Shown in pieces: positions 1 to 6,610 of a stretch of DNA of 14,497 nucleotides. The position numbers and the translations under genes were made by a program. The stretch is from Sphingomonadales bacterium. GTDB lineage: Bacteria > Pseudomonadota > Alphaproteobacteria > Sphingomonadales > Sphingomonadaceae. The stretch covers positions 1-14,497 of the forward strand of contig JAIYAA010000010.1 of assembly GCA_027489295.1 (NCBI GenBank). The letters are read 5' to 3'. Every line of letters starts with the position of its first letter. Within the stretch, counting starts at the first letter, position 1. Under the pieces are notes generated by a model. That model was not told where the DNA came from and made no database searches. It was given only the letters and a program-made list of their open reading frames with translations.

Positions 1-25
1 AAAACCGGCAGATTTGCGTGGTTCT

Positions 26-131
26 TGACGGTATCCGATCCACCCAAATCCGGGTCGATCCATTGGAACCCGCGGCACCTGACGGTATATTTGACCGTAT
101 CAGCACCGCGCCGACGGAGGAGATACCGTCA
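26..131. repeat. four copies of a TGAC[G/C]GTAT motif, possible operator array
   Basis: TGACGGTAT occurs at 26-34 and 80-88 on the plus strand and at 123-131 on the minus strand (read as ATACCGTCA). TGACCGTAT occurs at 92-100. ACGGT and ACCGT inside 82-98 also form an inverted repeat around the -10 box. Four near-identical 9-mers in about 105 bases are very unlikely by chance. Possible explanations are binding sites for a transcription regulator or the multiple terminal repeats of a decayed transposon such as an IS21-type element. No transposase is visible to support the second. Confidence 0.5.
63..91 (+). promoter_or_regulatory. candidate sigma70-type promoter
   Basis: TTGGAA at 63-68 (4 of 6 matches to TTGACA) is followed after exactly 17 bases by TATATT at 86-91 (5 of 6 matches to TATAAT). 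The predicted transcription start is near 98. The -10 box is overlapped by one TGAC[G/C]GTAT motif (80-88) and followed at once by another (92-100), as expected for a repressed promoter. The hexamers are seen directly; promoter activity is inferred. Confidence 0.4.
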
Positions 132-208
132 TGCTCAGGGACGGGCACGAGCGTGGCCCGCGCGGGGAACGCTCCGGCGCCTGCCGCGTCAAGGACCTTC
201 TCTCCTGA
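131..208 (+). CDS. possible 25-residue small protein or leader peptide
   Basis: An ATG at 131 has a near-perfect Shine-Dalgarno sequence, GGAGGAG at 116-122, with an 8-base spacer, and lies about 33 bases after the predicted transcription start. The frame encodes 25 residues (starting MLRDGHERG, ending RVKDLLS) and stops at TGA 206-208. The peptide is rich in Arg and Gly, has no signal peptide or membrane segment, and I do not recognise it. Past the stop the same frame stays open to about 330, so a gene truncated by a nonsense change is an alternative. The initiation site is convincing by eye, but the function, and whether a product is made at all, are unknown. Confidence 0.3.
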   Translation: MLRDGHERGPRGERSGACRVKDLLS

Positions 209-381
209 TCGCACAACGGCCCCACCAGTGCTGCCAAGGACAGTTCACTACAGGCGACGCGGTTGCTGCACGCGGTTTCCGCGCAGTCCTGGCGGCGGAC
301 TTGCATCCGGGCGCCCGCGGCAAGCCGATGACGTTCCGTCGAGGGTCGATCGGGACTAGGCGTTCGAGGTAGCGACGCGGG

Positions 382-1062
382 TCATCCGCCGCGCGCCACT
401 GACCCGCGTAGCGCCTTGCGCACGGCGGGTACAATGCGGCCGACGATGATCTCCACCCCCCGCGCGTTCGGGTGCATCCCGTCCGCCTGGAGCAGCGCAC
501 GATTGCCGGCCACCCCGTCGAGGAAGAACGGGTAGCGCGCCAGCCGATGCTTGATGGCGAGCGCGGGGTAGATGCCGTCGAAGGCGCCGACATATTCCGG
601 CCCCAGATTCGGTGCGGCACGCATGCCGGCGAGCAGCACCGGGATGTGCCGATCGTGCAGTTCCGTCAGGATCGCATCGAGATTGGCCCTGGTCTGCGCC
701 ACCGGAAGGCCCCGCAGCATGTCGTTCGCGCCAAGTTCGACGATGACCAGATCGGGCGTCGTGCCCAATCCGCGCAACCCCCACCGCAGCCGTGCGCGGG
801 CCTGGGCGGCGGTGTCGCCGGCGACGCCGCCGTTGCGGACCGTCGCCGCCACGCCTGCCCGGCGCAGCGCAGCCTCCAGCCTGGCGGTGAACCCCAGGGC
901 AGGCGGAAGGCCATAGCCCGCGCTGAGGCTATCCCCGAACGCCCAGATCACCAGGGCGCGCGGCGCGGCATCGGCGCCCGGCGCAAATACGAGGGTCGCC
1001 AGCATCGCGAGATGGACAATCCCTCGCAACCCTCCATATCGCTTCGGGCGTGGCCATAGCAT
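382..1062 (-). CDS. tesA: TesA-like SGNH/GDSL esterase (arylesterase / lysophospholipase type)
   Basis: This is a 226-residue serine hydrolase of the SGNH family that cleaves ester or thioester bonds of small acyl substrates, probably in the periplasm. Block I is FGDSLSAGYGL with the nucleophile at Ser45, block II GGVAGDT lies near 78-84, block III is GAND with Asn113, and block V is DGMHPN with Asp194 and His197. All catalytic residues are present. A hydrophobic stretch (about 15-33, ending ADAAP) looks like a signal peptide. The ATG at 1062 is used here. A start at 1005 (MLATLVFAPGADAAP) would give a cleaner signal peptide but lacks a well-placed ribosome binding site. The gene is divergent from an ABC ATPase and permease pair, the same neighbourhood as E. 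coli tesA-ybbA-ybbP. The family is near certain; the exact substrate is not. Confidence 0.9.
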   Translation of the reverse strand: MLWPRPKRYGGLRGIVHLAMLATLVFAPGADAAPRALVIWAFGDSLSAGYGLPPALGFTARLEAALRRAGVAATVRNGGVAGDTAAQARARLRWGLRGLGTTPDLVIVELGANDMLRGLPVAQTRANLDAILTELHDRHIPVLLAGMRAAPNLGPEYVGAFDGIYPALAIKHRLARYPFFLDGVAGNRALLQADGMHPNARGVEIIVGRIVPAVRKALRGSVARGG

Positions 1063-1754
1063 CCCCCTTCGATAGCGCGCTGATCGACGCGCGCAACGTT
1101 TCCCTGTCGCTGGGCAGGGCGCCCGCGCGGGTGGAGATCCTCCGCGGGATCGACCTGCGCGTGTCCGCCGGCGAAAGCGTCGCGCTGCTCGGGCCCTCGG
1201 GATCGGGCAAATCGTCGCTGATGGCGGTGCTCGCCGGGCTGGAACGCCCGAGCGGTGGCACCGTCTCGGTCGCGGGGCTGGACTTCACCGCGCTGGACGA
1301 GGACGCACTTGCCGTCGCGCGCCGCGGACGCATCGGCATCGTGCTGCAGGCCTTCCACCTGCTGCCGACGATGACCGCGCTGGAGAATGTCGCCGTGCCG
1401 CTGGAGCTGGCCGGCACGCGCGATGCGTTTGCGCGCGCCGAAGCGGAACTGGCCGCCGTCGGCCTCGCGCACCGGACCGGCCACTATCCCGCGCAGCTTT
1501 CCGGCGGCGAGCAGCAGCGGGTGGCGATCGCCCGGGCGCTGGTCGGGCGCCCGGCGCTGCTGTTCGCCGACGAGCCCACCGGCAATCTCGATACCGCCAC
1601 CGGTGCCGCGATCATGGATCTGCTGTTCGAGCGGCACGCCGCGAGCGCGACGACGCTGTTCGTCATCACCCACGATCCTGCGCTCGCCGCGCGGTGCGGG
1701 CGCGTCGTCACCCTCGCCGACGGGCGCATCGCCACCGATCGGCAGCGCGCGTGA
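1050..1754 (+). CDS. ybbA: ABC transporter ATP-binding protein, YbbA/LolD type
   Basis: This 234-residue nucleotide-binding subunit is of the MacB/LolD/YbbA class and energises an FtsX-type permease at the inner membrane. It has the Walker A motif GPSGSGKSS at 48-56, the Q-loop Gln100, the signature LSGGEQQR at 150-157, Walker B ending LLFADE at 170-175 followed by the D-loop region, and the switch His208 in ITHD. The start is GTG at 1050, the only good initiation codon before the domain. No strong Shine-Dalgarno sequence precedes it. Its stop overlaps the start of the permease gene (GTGA at 1751-1754), so the two are translationally coupled. By analogy with YbbAP the pair would move a hydrophobic or lipid-like substrate, perhaps linked to the neighbouring esterase; this last part is inference. 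Confidence 0.93.
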   Translation: MAIASPFDSALIDARNVSLSLGRAPARVEILRGIDLRVSAGESVALLGPSGSGKSSLMAVLAGLERPSGGTVSVAGLDFTALDEDALAVARRGRIGIVLQAFHLLPTMTALENVAVPLELAGTRDAFARAEAELAAVGLAHRTGHYPAQLSGGEQQRVAIARALVGRPALLFADEPTGNLDTATGAAIMDLLFERHAASATTLFVITHDPALAARCGRVVTLADGRIATDRQRA

Positions 1755-4246
1755 GCATCGCCTGGCGGCTGGCGCTGCGCGACCTGCGCCGCGGCGGGCG
1801 CGGGCTGGTGCTGTTGATCGCCTGCCTCTTCCTCGGCACCGCTGCGCTGGCCGGGATCGGCAGCCTCGCCGCCAGCATGATCGCGGCACTCGACGCGAAC
1901 GGGCGGCAGATCCTGGGTGGCGATGTCGAATTCACCGTCTCCCAGCGCCGCGCGACCGTGGCGGAGCTTGCCGCGTTCGCAGAAGTGGGTCGCGTGTCCG
2001 AGACGGTGTCGATGCGGGCGATGCTGCGGAAAAGCGCCGACAGCCCCGCGATGCTGATCGATCTGCGCGGAACCGACGCGGCCTGGCCGCTGGTCGGGCG
2101 CTTCCGGCTCGCGGCGGGCGCGCTGTCCGGTCGCCCCCGGGGGCGCGAGATCGCCATCGCGGCGGCGGCGGCCGACCGGCTGGGCGTGAAACCCGGCGAC
2201 CGCGTGCGACTGGGGTCGGCATGGCTGCGGGTGATCGGGATCATCAGCGAGGAACCCGATCGGCTCGGCGCGGGGTTCACGCTCGGGCCGCCGGCGCTGG
2301 TCGACCTAGTGGGACTGGACGCCACCGCGCTGGTGCAGCCCGGCAGCCTCTACGAGAGCCGTTACCGCATCGCGCTGGCACGGCCCGCGGATGCGGCGAA
2401 CGTGCAGAAGCGGCTGCTCGCCCGCCTGGCCGGCGCGGGCTGGACGGCGCGGACCAGCGACCGCGCGGCGGGCGGGCTGCGGCGCGGCATCGACCAGTTC
2501 GGCCAGTTTCTGATGCTGGTCGGGCTGGCCGCGCTCGCCATTGCCGGCGTCGGCGTGGGCAGCGGCGTCGCCGCCTATCTGGCGGGCAAGACCCGGATCA
2601 TCGCGACGCTGAAGGTGCTGGGCGCGACCTCCGGCACGATCGCGGCGATCTTCCTTGCGCAACTGGGAGCGGTCTCGGTGCTCGGGATCGGTAGCGGCCT
2701 GCTGGTCGGCGCGGCCGTGCCCTGGCTTCTGACCAGCCTCGTCGGCGCGTCGCTGCCGGTGCCGCCACGGCTTGCGCTCTATCCGGTGCCGCTGGCCACC
2801 GCTGCGGTGCTGGCGCTGCTGGTGGCGCTGCTGTTCGCGCTGCCGGCGCTCGCCCGGGCGCGCAACGTGCCGGCGGCGACCTTGCTGCGCGACGCGCTAG
2901 GCATCGGGCAACGGCCCTCGGCGGTCGTCCTGGGACTGATGGGGCTGCTCGTTGCGGCGCTGGTCGCGCTTGCCGTGCTGACCGCGTCGGACCGGCTGCT
3001 CGCGCTGGGCTTCGTCGGCGCGGTGGCGGCGTTCATCGCGCTGTTATGGAGCTTCGGCCTCGCCATCCGCTTCATCGCCTCGAAGCTTCCAAGAGCGCGC
3101 ACGCCGCTCCTGCGGCTGGCGATCGCCAACCTGCACCGCCCCGGCGCGCAGACCGATCGGCTGGTGGTCGCCTTGGGCCTGGGCTTTTCGCTGTTCGTGG
3201 CGCTGGCGGTGATCGATGCGAGCCTCGCCTCTGAACTGCGCAACGCCGCGCCTGCCAAGGCCCCCCGGTTTTTCGCAATCGACCTCCAGCCGGAAGACGC
3301 CGCGACCTTTACCCACGCGGTACGAAGCGTCGCGCCGGGTGCAACCATCGAGACGTTGCCGTCGCTGCGCGGATCGGTCGTCGCGCTGCGCGGCCAGCGG
3401 GTCACCGACATGAAGACGCTGCCCGAAGGCGCCTGGGTACTGCGCGGCGACCGCACCCTCACCTGGTCGGCCACGCTTCCGCCCCGCAACACGGTCGTTG
3501 CCGGACGATGGTGGCCGGCAGACTATCGCGGTCCCCCACTCGTCTCGCTGGAAGACAAGGCGGCCGCCGCGCTGGGCCTGAAGGTGGGCGACAGCATCAC
3601 CGTGTCGGTGCTCGGCGTCGACGTGCCGGCGCGGATCGCGGCATTGCGCAAGATCGACTGGGGCGGGCTCGGGCTCAACTTCGCCATCGTCTTCTCGCCC
3701 GGCTATATCGAGGAAGCGCCGCACGGCCTGCTCGCCAGCGTCTATGCCGATCCCGGGCGCGACGGCGCCGTGATGCGCAGCGTCGGCACCGCCCTCCCCT
3801 CCGTCACGCTGATCCGCGTCGGCGACGTGATCGGCCAGCTCGGCGCGGTGCTCGGCCAGATCGCGGTGGCGATCCGGGCCGCGGCGGCGGTGACGGTAGC
3901 GGCGGGCATCGCGGTGCTGATCGGCGCCGTCTCCGCCTCGGCCCGCGCGCGGCGCTACGATGCGGTGATCCTCAAGCTGCTCGGCGGCAGCCGTCGCCAG
4001 GTGCTGGGCGCGCAGGCGCTGGAATATGCCCTGCTCGCCGCCGCGCTGGTGCTGGTGGCGATCGGCGTGGGTACGGGCGCGGGATGGTATGTCGTGACCC
4101 AGGTGTTCGCCATCGCCTGGGCCCCGCGCTGGGACATCGTCGCCGCGACGGTGGCGGCCGCCGTCGCGGCGACACTCGGCATGGGGATCGTCGGCAGCCT
4201 TCCCGCCCTTCGTGCCCGGCCCGCCGCGGCGCTGCGCGACCTGTAG
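1751..4246 (+). CDS. ybbP: FtsX-like ABC transporter permease, YbbP type
   Basis: This 831-residue inner-membrane permease partners the upstream ATPase. The start is GTG at 1751, overlapping the ATPase stop; it gives an N-terminus (SIAWRLALRDLRRG) typical of the family. An open frame extends upstream to 1694 but lies inside the ATPase gene and is rejected. The layout is the double-FtsX type: TM1 (about 19-45), a periplasmic domain, three TM segments, a central pair plus a further segment (around LVVALGLGFSLFVALAVI), a second periplasmic domain, then three C-terminal TM segments ending SLPALRARPAAALRDL. About ten TM segments are visible in all. This is larger than LolC/MacB permeases and matches YbbP in architecture. 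The substrate is unknown; lipid or hydrophobic-compound export is the family-based guess. Confidence 0.9.
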   Translation: MSIAWRLALRDLRRGGRGLVLLIACLFLGTAALAGIGSLAASMIAALDANGRQILGGDVEFTVSQRRATVAELAAFAEVGRVSETVSMRAMLRKSADSPAMLIDLRGTDAAWPLVGRFRLAAGALSGRPRGREIAIAAAAADRLGVKPGDRVRLGSAWLRVIGIISEEPDRLGAGFTLGPPALVDLVGLDATALVQPGSLYESRYRIALARPADAANVQKRLLARLAGAGWTARTSDRAAGGLRRGIDQFGQFLMLVGLAALAIAGVGVGSGVAAYLAGKTRIIATLKVLGATSGTIAAIFLAQLGAVSVLGIGSGLLVGAAVPWLLTSLVGASLPVPPRLALYPVPLATAAVLALLVALLFALPALARARNVPAATLLRDALGIGQRPSAVVLGLMGLLVAALVALAVLTASDRLLALGFVGAVAAFIALLWSFGLAIRFIASKLPRARTPLLRLAIANLHRPGAQTDRLVVALGLGFSLFVALAVIDASLASELRNAAPAKAPRFFAIDLQPEDAATFTHAVRSVAPGATIETLPSLRGSVVALRGQRVTDMKTLPEGAWVLRGDRTLTWSATLPPRNTVVAGRWWPADYRGPPLVSLEDKAAAALGLKVGDSITVSVLGVDVPARIAALRKIDWGGLGLNFAIVFSPGYIEEAPHGLLASVYADPGRDGAVMRSVGTALPSVTLIRVGDVIGQLGAVLGQIAVAIRAAAAVTVAAGIAVLIGAVSASARARRYDAVILKLLGGSRRQVLGAQALEYALLAAALVLVAIGVGTGAGWYVVTQVFAIAWAPRWDIVAATVAAAVAATLGMGIVGSLPALRARPAAALRDL

Positions 4247-4280
4247 CGGCCGCTCGCCAAAGCGGCTAGGAGCGCTGCCC

Positions 4281-4619
4281 ATGAACCGCAGACAGTCGAA
4301 GAAAGACCCCTATGGCGAGTTGCTCCGCGCCGAGGAGCCGCCGGAAGCACCGGTGTTCTGCTGGCTGTGCGGCCGGCCGATGGGCAAGACGACCGTCTGG
4401 CACCACCCGGTACCCAAGAGCCGCGGCGGGCGCGATGTCGTGCCCATGCATGCGATCTGCCAGCAGACGCTGATCGTGAACTTCACCAACGCCGAGCTGC
4501 AGCGCCACGGCACCGATGTCGAGGCGCTGCTGGCCAATCCCAGCGTCCGAAAGTTCGTCGACTGGGTGGCGAACAAGGACCCCGATTTCACCGCGACCAT
4601 CGCCAAGAAGCAGCGCTGA
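4281..4619 (+). CDS. small HNH-nuclease-like zinc-binding protein
   Basis: This 112-residue protein starts at ATG 4281, with TAGGAG at 4267-4272 as a ribosome binding site. It shows a Cys-x2-Cys pair (Cys27, Cys30 in CWLCGRPMG), a His-His pair in HHPVPKSRGG (41-50), and a His-x2-Cys pair (His57, Cys60), then a helical tail NFTNAELQRHG. This is the zinc-ribbon and beta-beta-alpha layout of small HNH proteins. In canonical HNH proteins the last motif carries further His or Asn residues; here the sequence after Cys60 reads QQTLIV, so nuclease activity cannot be assumed. The gene lies 34 bases after the permease gene and may be cotranscribed with it. It is convergent with rsgA. A role in DNA or RNA cleavage, or as a structural zinc protein, is possible. 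Confidence 0.75.
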   Translation: MNRRQSKKDPYGELLRAEEPPEAPVFCWLCGRPMGKTTVWHHPVPKSRGGRDVVPMHAICQQTLIVNFTNAELQRHGTDVEALLANPSVRKFVDWVANKDPDFTATIAKKQR

Positions 4620-4626
4620 GGCCGCG

Positions 4627-4646
4627 CGGCGCCGTCAGCGCCGTTT
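4627..4646 (+). terminator. weak terminator-like hairpin between convergent genes
   Basis: CGGCGC at 4627-4632 and GCGCCG at 4638-4643 form a perfect 6-bp stem with the 5-base loop CGTCA, followed by TTT at 4644-4646. It follows the HNH-like gene by 8 bases and overlaps the last codons and stop of rsgA on the other strand. The T-run is short, so termination is only a possibility. Confidence 0.35.
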
Positions 4647-5675
4647 GCCGCCTTGCCGCTTGCGGGCGCGGCGAACCCCGGGCGGGCCGCTATTCTCGCC
4701 ATCCTCCTGGGCAAGCTTGCGCCAGCGTTGGACGCGGGCGGGGTCCAGCGTACCTTCCGCGATGGCCGCGCGAATGGCGCAGCCGGGTGCATCGAGGTGG
4801 CTGCAATTCGTGAAGCGGCATTCGAGCGCGACGGCGGTCACATCGTCGAAGACCTCGGTCACGCCGGTCGCGACATCGGCCATCTGCAGTTCGCGCATGC
4901 CGGGCGTATCGACAAGCCAGCCGCCGCCGTTCGCACCGCCGCCGAGGCGATGCATCTCGCGGACGGTGGTGGTATGCCGGCCCTTGCCATCGTCCTCGCG
5001 GACGGCCTGGGTCGCGATGCTGTCCGATCCGCGCAGCGTATTGACGAGCGTCGACTTGCCGACGCCGGACGATCCCACCAGCGCGACGGTTTCGCCAAGG
5101 CCGCAATAGCGCGCGAGACGGGCCGCCTGCGCCACGTCGCGCCCGTCCAGCCCTTCCACGTGCAGGCCGGATTGCAGCGCTCGTGCCTCGGCAACGAAGC
5201 GCTCGGGCGTCGAGGTCAGATCGGCCTTGGTGAGGACGACAACCGGGTGCGCCCCGACTTCGCGCGCCAGCACGAGATAGCGCTCGATCCGCGCGACGTT
5301 GAAATCCTCGTTGCAGGACGTGACGATGAACAGCGTATCGACGTTGGCGGCGATCAGCTGCACCCGGCGATCGTCCCCCGGTGCCGGCCGCTTGAACAGG
5401 CTCGTCCGGCCTAGGATGCGCACCAGGCTTCTTGTCGCCCGGTCGACCAGCAACCAGTCCCCCACCGTGGGGCGGTCCTCCGCGCCCCCCGGTATGGGCA
5501 GGGTGGAGGCGATCGAGTCCTCGAACCCTTCGCCCAGCACGGTCACGCGCCCGCGATGCACCGAAAGGACGCGAACGGGCTGGCATACGAGGCGCTGCTC
5601 GGCGGAAAGCTGGTCGCTGAAAAAGGCCTTCCAGCCGAGCTGCGCAAGCGTGAAATTGGTCGTGTCGATCGACAC
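4635..5675 (-). CDS. rsgA: ribosome small subunit-dependent GTPase A (RsgA)
   Basis: This 346-residue circularly permuted GTPase acts in late maturation of the 30S ribosomal subunit. An OB-fold-like N-terminal part (about 30-90) is followed by the permuted G motifs: G4 TKAD at 149-152, G1 GSSGVGKST at 201-209, the threonine-rich G2 HTTT near 234-237, and G3 DTPG at 256-259. The C-terminal zinc site is complete, with Cys286, Cys291, His293 and Cys299. A basic tail (RRARKRQGGKRR) probably contacts rRNA. The N-terminus FTLAQLGWKAFFSDQ matches the longer RsgA variant. The start is GTG at 5675, directly after the TAG of the upstream small gene, with AGGG about 8 bases before it, which suggests translational coupling. 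The identification is secure. Confidence 0.95.
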   Translation of the reverse strand: MSIDTTNFTLAQLGWKAFFSDQLSAEQRLVCQPVRVLSVHRGRVTVLGEGFEDSIASTLPIPGGAEDRPTVGDWLLVDRATRSLVRILGRTSLFKRPAPGDDRRVQLIAANVDTLFIVTSCNEDFNVARIERYLVLAREVGAHPVVVLTKADLTSTPERFVAEARALQSGLHVEGLDGRDVAQAARLARYCGLGETVALVGSSGVGKSTLVNTLRGSDSIATQAVREDDGKGRHTTTVREMHRLGGGANGGGWLVDTPGMRELQMADVATGVTEVFDDVTAVALECRFTNCSHLDAPGCAIRAAIAEGTLDPARVQRWRKLAQEDGENSGPPGVRRARKRQGGKRR

Positions 5676-5831
5676 CTAGTCGCCCTGCGGGTCGGCCGAC
5701 TCCGCCGCGTCGGCTGTGCCCTGTCCGGCAGCCCGCTTCTCTGCCTTGGCTTGCGCCTTTTTCGCGGTTTCCGCTGCCTTGTTGCGCTCGCGCTCGCGGC
5801 GTTCGAAGTCATAATTCGGTTTGCGTGCTAT
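5676..5831 (-). CDS. 51-residue lysine-rich small protein, apparent ATA start
   Basis: The frame encodes ARKPNYDFERRERERN, then an Ala/Lys-rich helix (AAETAKKAQAKAEKR) and an acidic tail ending ADPQGD. I recall short sphingomonad and related proteins that begin MARKPNY-like and have the same charged helix, always of unknown function. Here the codon at the expected Met position (5831-5829) is ATA. A Shine-Dalgarno sequence, GGAG (complement of 5840-5843), lies 8 bases before it, which is ideal spacing. In-frame ATG codons exist further up at 5891 and 5963, but they would add up to 44 residues unlike the rest and have no good binding site. The stop abuts the rsgA GTG, so the two form an operon. 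It may be a ribosome-associated or RNA-binding helper, given its charge and neighbour; this is inference. Confidence 0.55.
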   Translation of the reverse strand: MARKPNYDFERRERERNKAAETAKKAQAKAEKRAAGQGTADAAESADPQGD

Positions 5832-5839
5832 GTCGTTGT

Positions 5840-5843
5840 CTCC
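5840..5843 (-). promoter_or_regulatory. ribosome binding site of the lysine-rich small gene
   Basis: GGAG on the minus strand (within CTGGAGAC) is separated by 8 bases from the ATA at 5831. This site decides the start: no other initiation codon in this frame has comparable spacing. Confidence 0.6.
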
Positions 5844-5852
5844 AGAAGTCGG

Positions 5853-5907
5853 GGTCCGATCCGGGCAAAACACCCGGGACCGTAGCCGCATGGCTACACG
5901 GATCCGT
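5853..5907 (-). promoter_or_regulatory. run of three adjacent palindromes in the leader of the rsgA operon
   Basis: Three inverted repeats stand end to end. The first spans 5853-5881: an outer GGTC/GACC stem and an inner CCGGG/CCCGG stem with the 7-base loop CAAAACA and a 4-base bulge. The second spans 5882-5897: GTAGCC, loop GCAT, GGCTAC. The third, 5898-5907, is the perfect palindrome ACGGATCCGT. They lie 10 bases before the GGAG ribosome binding site of the small gene. They may form a structured 5' leader controlling translation of the operon, a small RNA, or a regulator-binding region shared with the divergent gene. There is no T-run, so a simple terminator is unlikely. Confidence 0.4.
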
Positions 5908-6044
5908 CCCGCACGGCTAGGCGGTTGGCAGGATATGCGCACGCAGGCACCCGGCTGCGCCACGTCCCGGTGCCCCTTGGACTAGCTCGCGCCTTCCGAA
6001 GCTGTACGCTAGGATCGCCGCGCAACCGTTGATGCACGTTCGAT

Positions 6045-6584
6045 ATGGAGGCTCCCGCGCATGAAGCCCGCCAACACCAAGCGCCGGCCTTGAGGCCGCG
6101 TCCCGATCCCGTCGGCCCCGGCCAGGAAAGCGTGTGGGACTTCCCCCGCCCGGCCGTCGCGCAGGCGACCGATGCCCGTATCCAGATCGAGCATCATGGC
6201 CGCATCCTGGCGGATACGCGGTCGGCGATCCGCACCATCGAGACGAGCCACCCGCCGAGCTATTACATCCCGCGCGCCGATATCGCCGCGGACGTGCTGC
6301 GCCGTGCCGCCGGCAGTTCCTTCTGCGAGTGGAAGGGTATGGCAAGCTATTGGGACGTGATCATCGGCGACGTCGTGCTCTCCGGCGTGGGCTGGACCTA
6401 CGCCAATCCCACGCCGGCCTTCGCCGCCTTGCGCGACCATGTCGCCTTTTACGCAGCACCCTTTGATTGCTGCCGGGTCGATGGGGAAGTCGTGATCCCG
6501 CAGCCGGGCGACTTCTATGGCGGCTGGATCACGTCGCGCGTGGCGGGGCCGTTCAAGGGCATAGCCGGCAGCAGAGGGTGGTGA
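6045..6584 (+). CDS. DUF427 domain protein, with possible 5' frameshift
   Basis: The open frame gives 179 residues. From about residue 20 it matches DUF427 proteins (Pfam NTP_transf_9 by memory): PVGPGQESVWDFPRP, then the core with IETSHPPSYYIP, CEWKG and SYWDV, and the hallmark tail VDGEVVIPQPGDFYGGWITS. Function is unknown. The domain is complete. The start is doubtful. ATG 6045 keeps the frame but overlaps the ribosome binding site GGAGG (6047-6051), which points with a 9-base spacer to ATG 6061 in another frame. That frame reads MKPANTKRRP and stops at 6091. Adding one G near 6081 would join MKPANTK to APALRPRPDPVGPG. So either one base is lost or a weaker in-frame start (6045, or GTG 6132) is used. 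It is convergent with the S9 peptidase gene. Confidence 0.75.
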   Translation: MEAPAHEARQHQAPALRPRPDPVGPGQESVWDFPRPAVAQATDARIQIEHHGRILADTRSAIRTIETSHPPSYYIPRADIAADVLRRAAGSSFCEWKGMASYWDVIIGDVVLSGVGWTYANPTPAFAALRDHVAFYAAPFDCCRVDGEVVIPQPGDFYGGWITSRVAGPFKGIAGSRGW

Positions 6585-6610
6585 CGCCGTAGCGACGCGC
6601 TCGCGCGCCG

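Larger units (their letters stand above)
1..381. other. intergenic region at the left edge without a recognisable protein gene
   Basis: This stretch ends at the stop codon of the minus-strand hydrolase. Two overlapping plus-strand frames stay open across most of it, but their translations are arginine- and proline-rich, show no domain, and look like by-products of high GC content. What it does hold is a promoter-like pair at 63-91, four TGAC[G/C]GTAT motifs between 26 and 131, a strong Shine-Dalgarno sequence at 116-122, and a 25-codon frame at 131-208. A weak hairpin lies near 266-286 (CGCGG/CCGCG with an outer CTG/CAG) and has no T-run. It may be the control region of a lost or very short gene, or the end of an old mobile element. 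Confidence 0.6.

Noticed and set aside
206..208. TGA read as selenocysteine in the frame starting at 131
   Set aside because: No stem-loop resembling a bacterial SECIS element follows, and the continued frame shows no selenoprotein motif.
308..317. Palindrome CGGGCGCCCG as a terminator for the minus-strand hydrolase
   Set aside because: It has no loop and no T-run and is expected by chance at this GC content.
3044..4282. A 412-residue minus-strand frame inside the permease gene
   Set aside because: It is rich in Arg, Gly and His and has no domain. The permease reading is supported by membrane segments and operon coupling.
5861..5877. T-arm-like hairpin (5-bp stem, 7-base loop) as part of a tRNA
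   Set aside because: On the minus strand the loop is TGTTTTG and lacks the TTC-x-A pattern. No acceptor stem, D arm or CCA end surrounds it.
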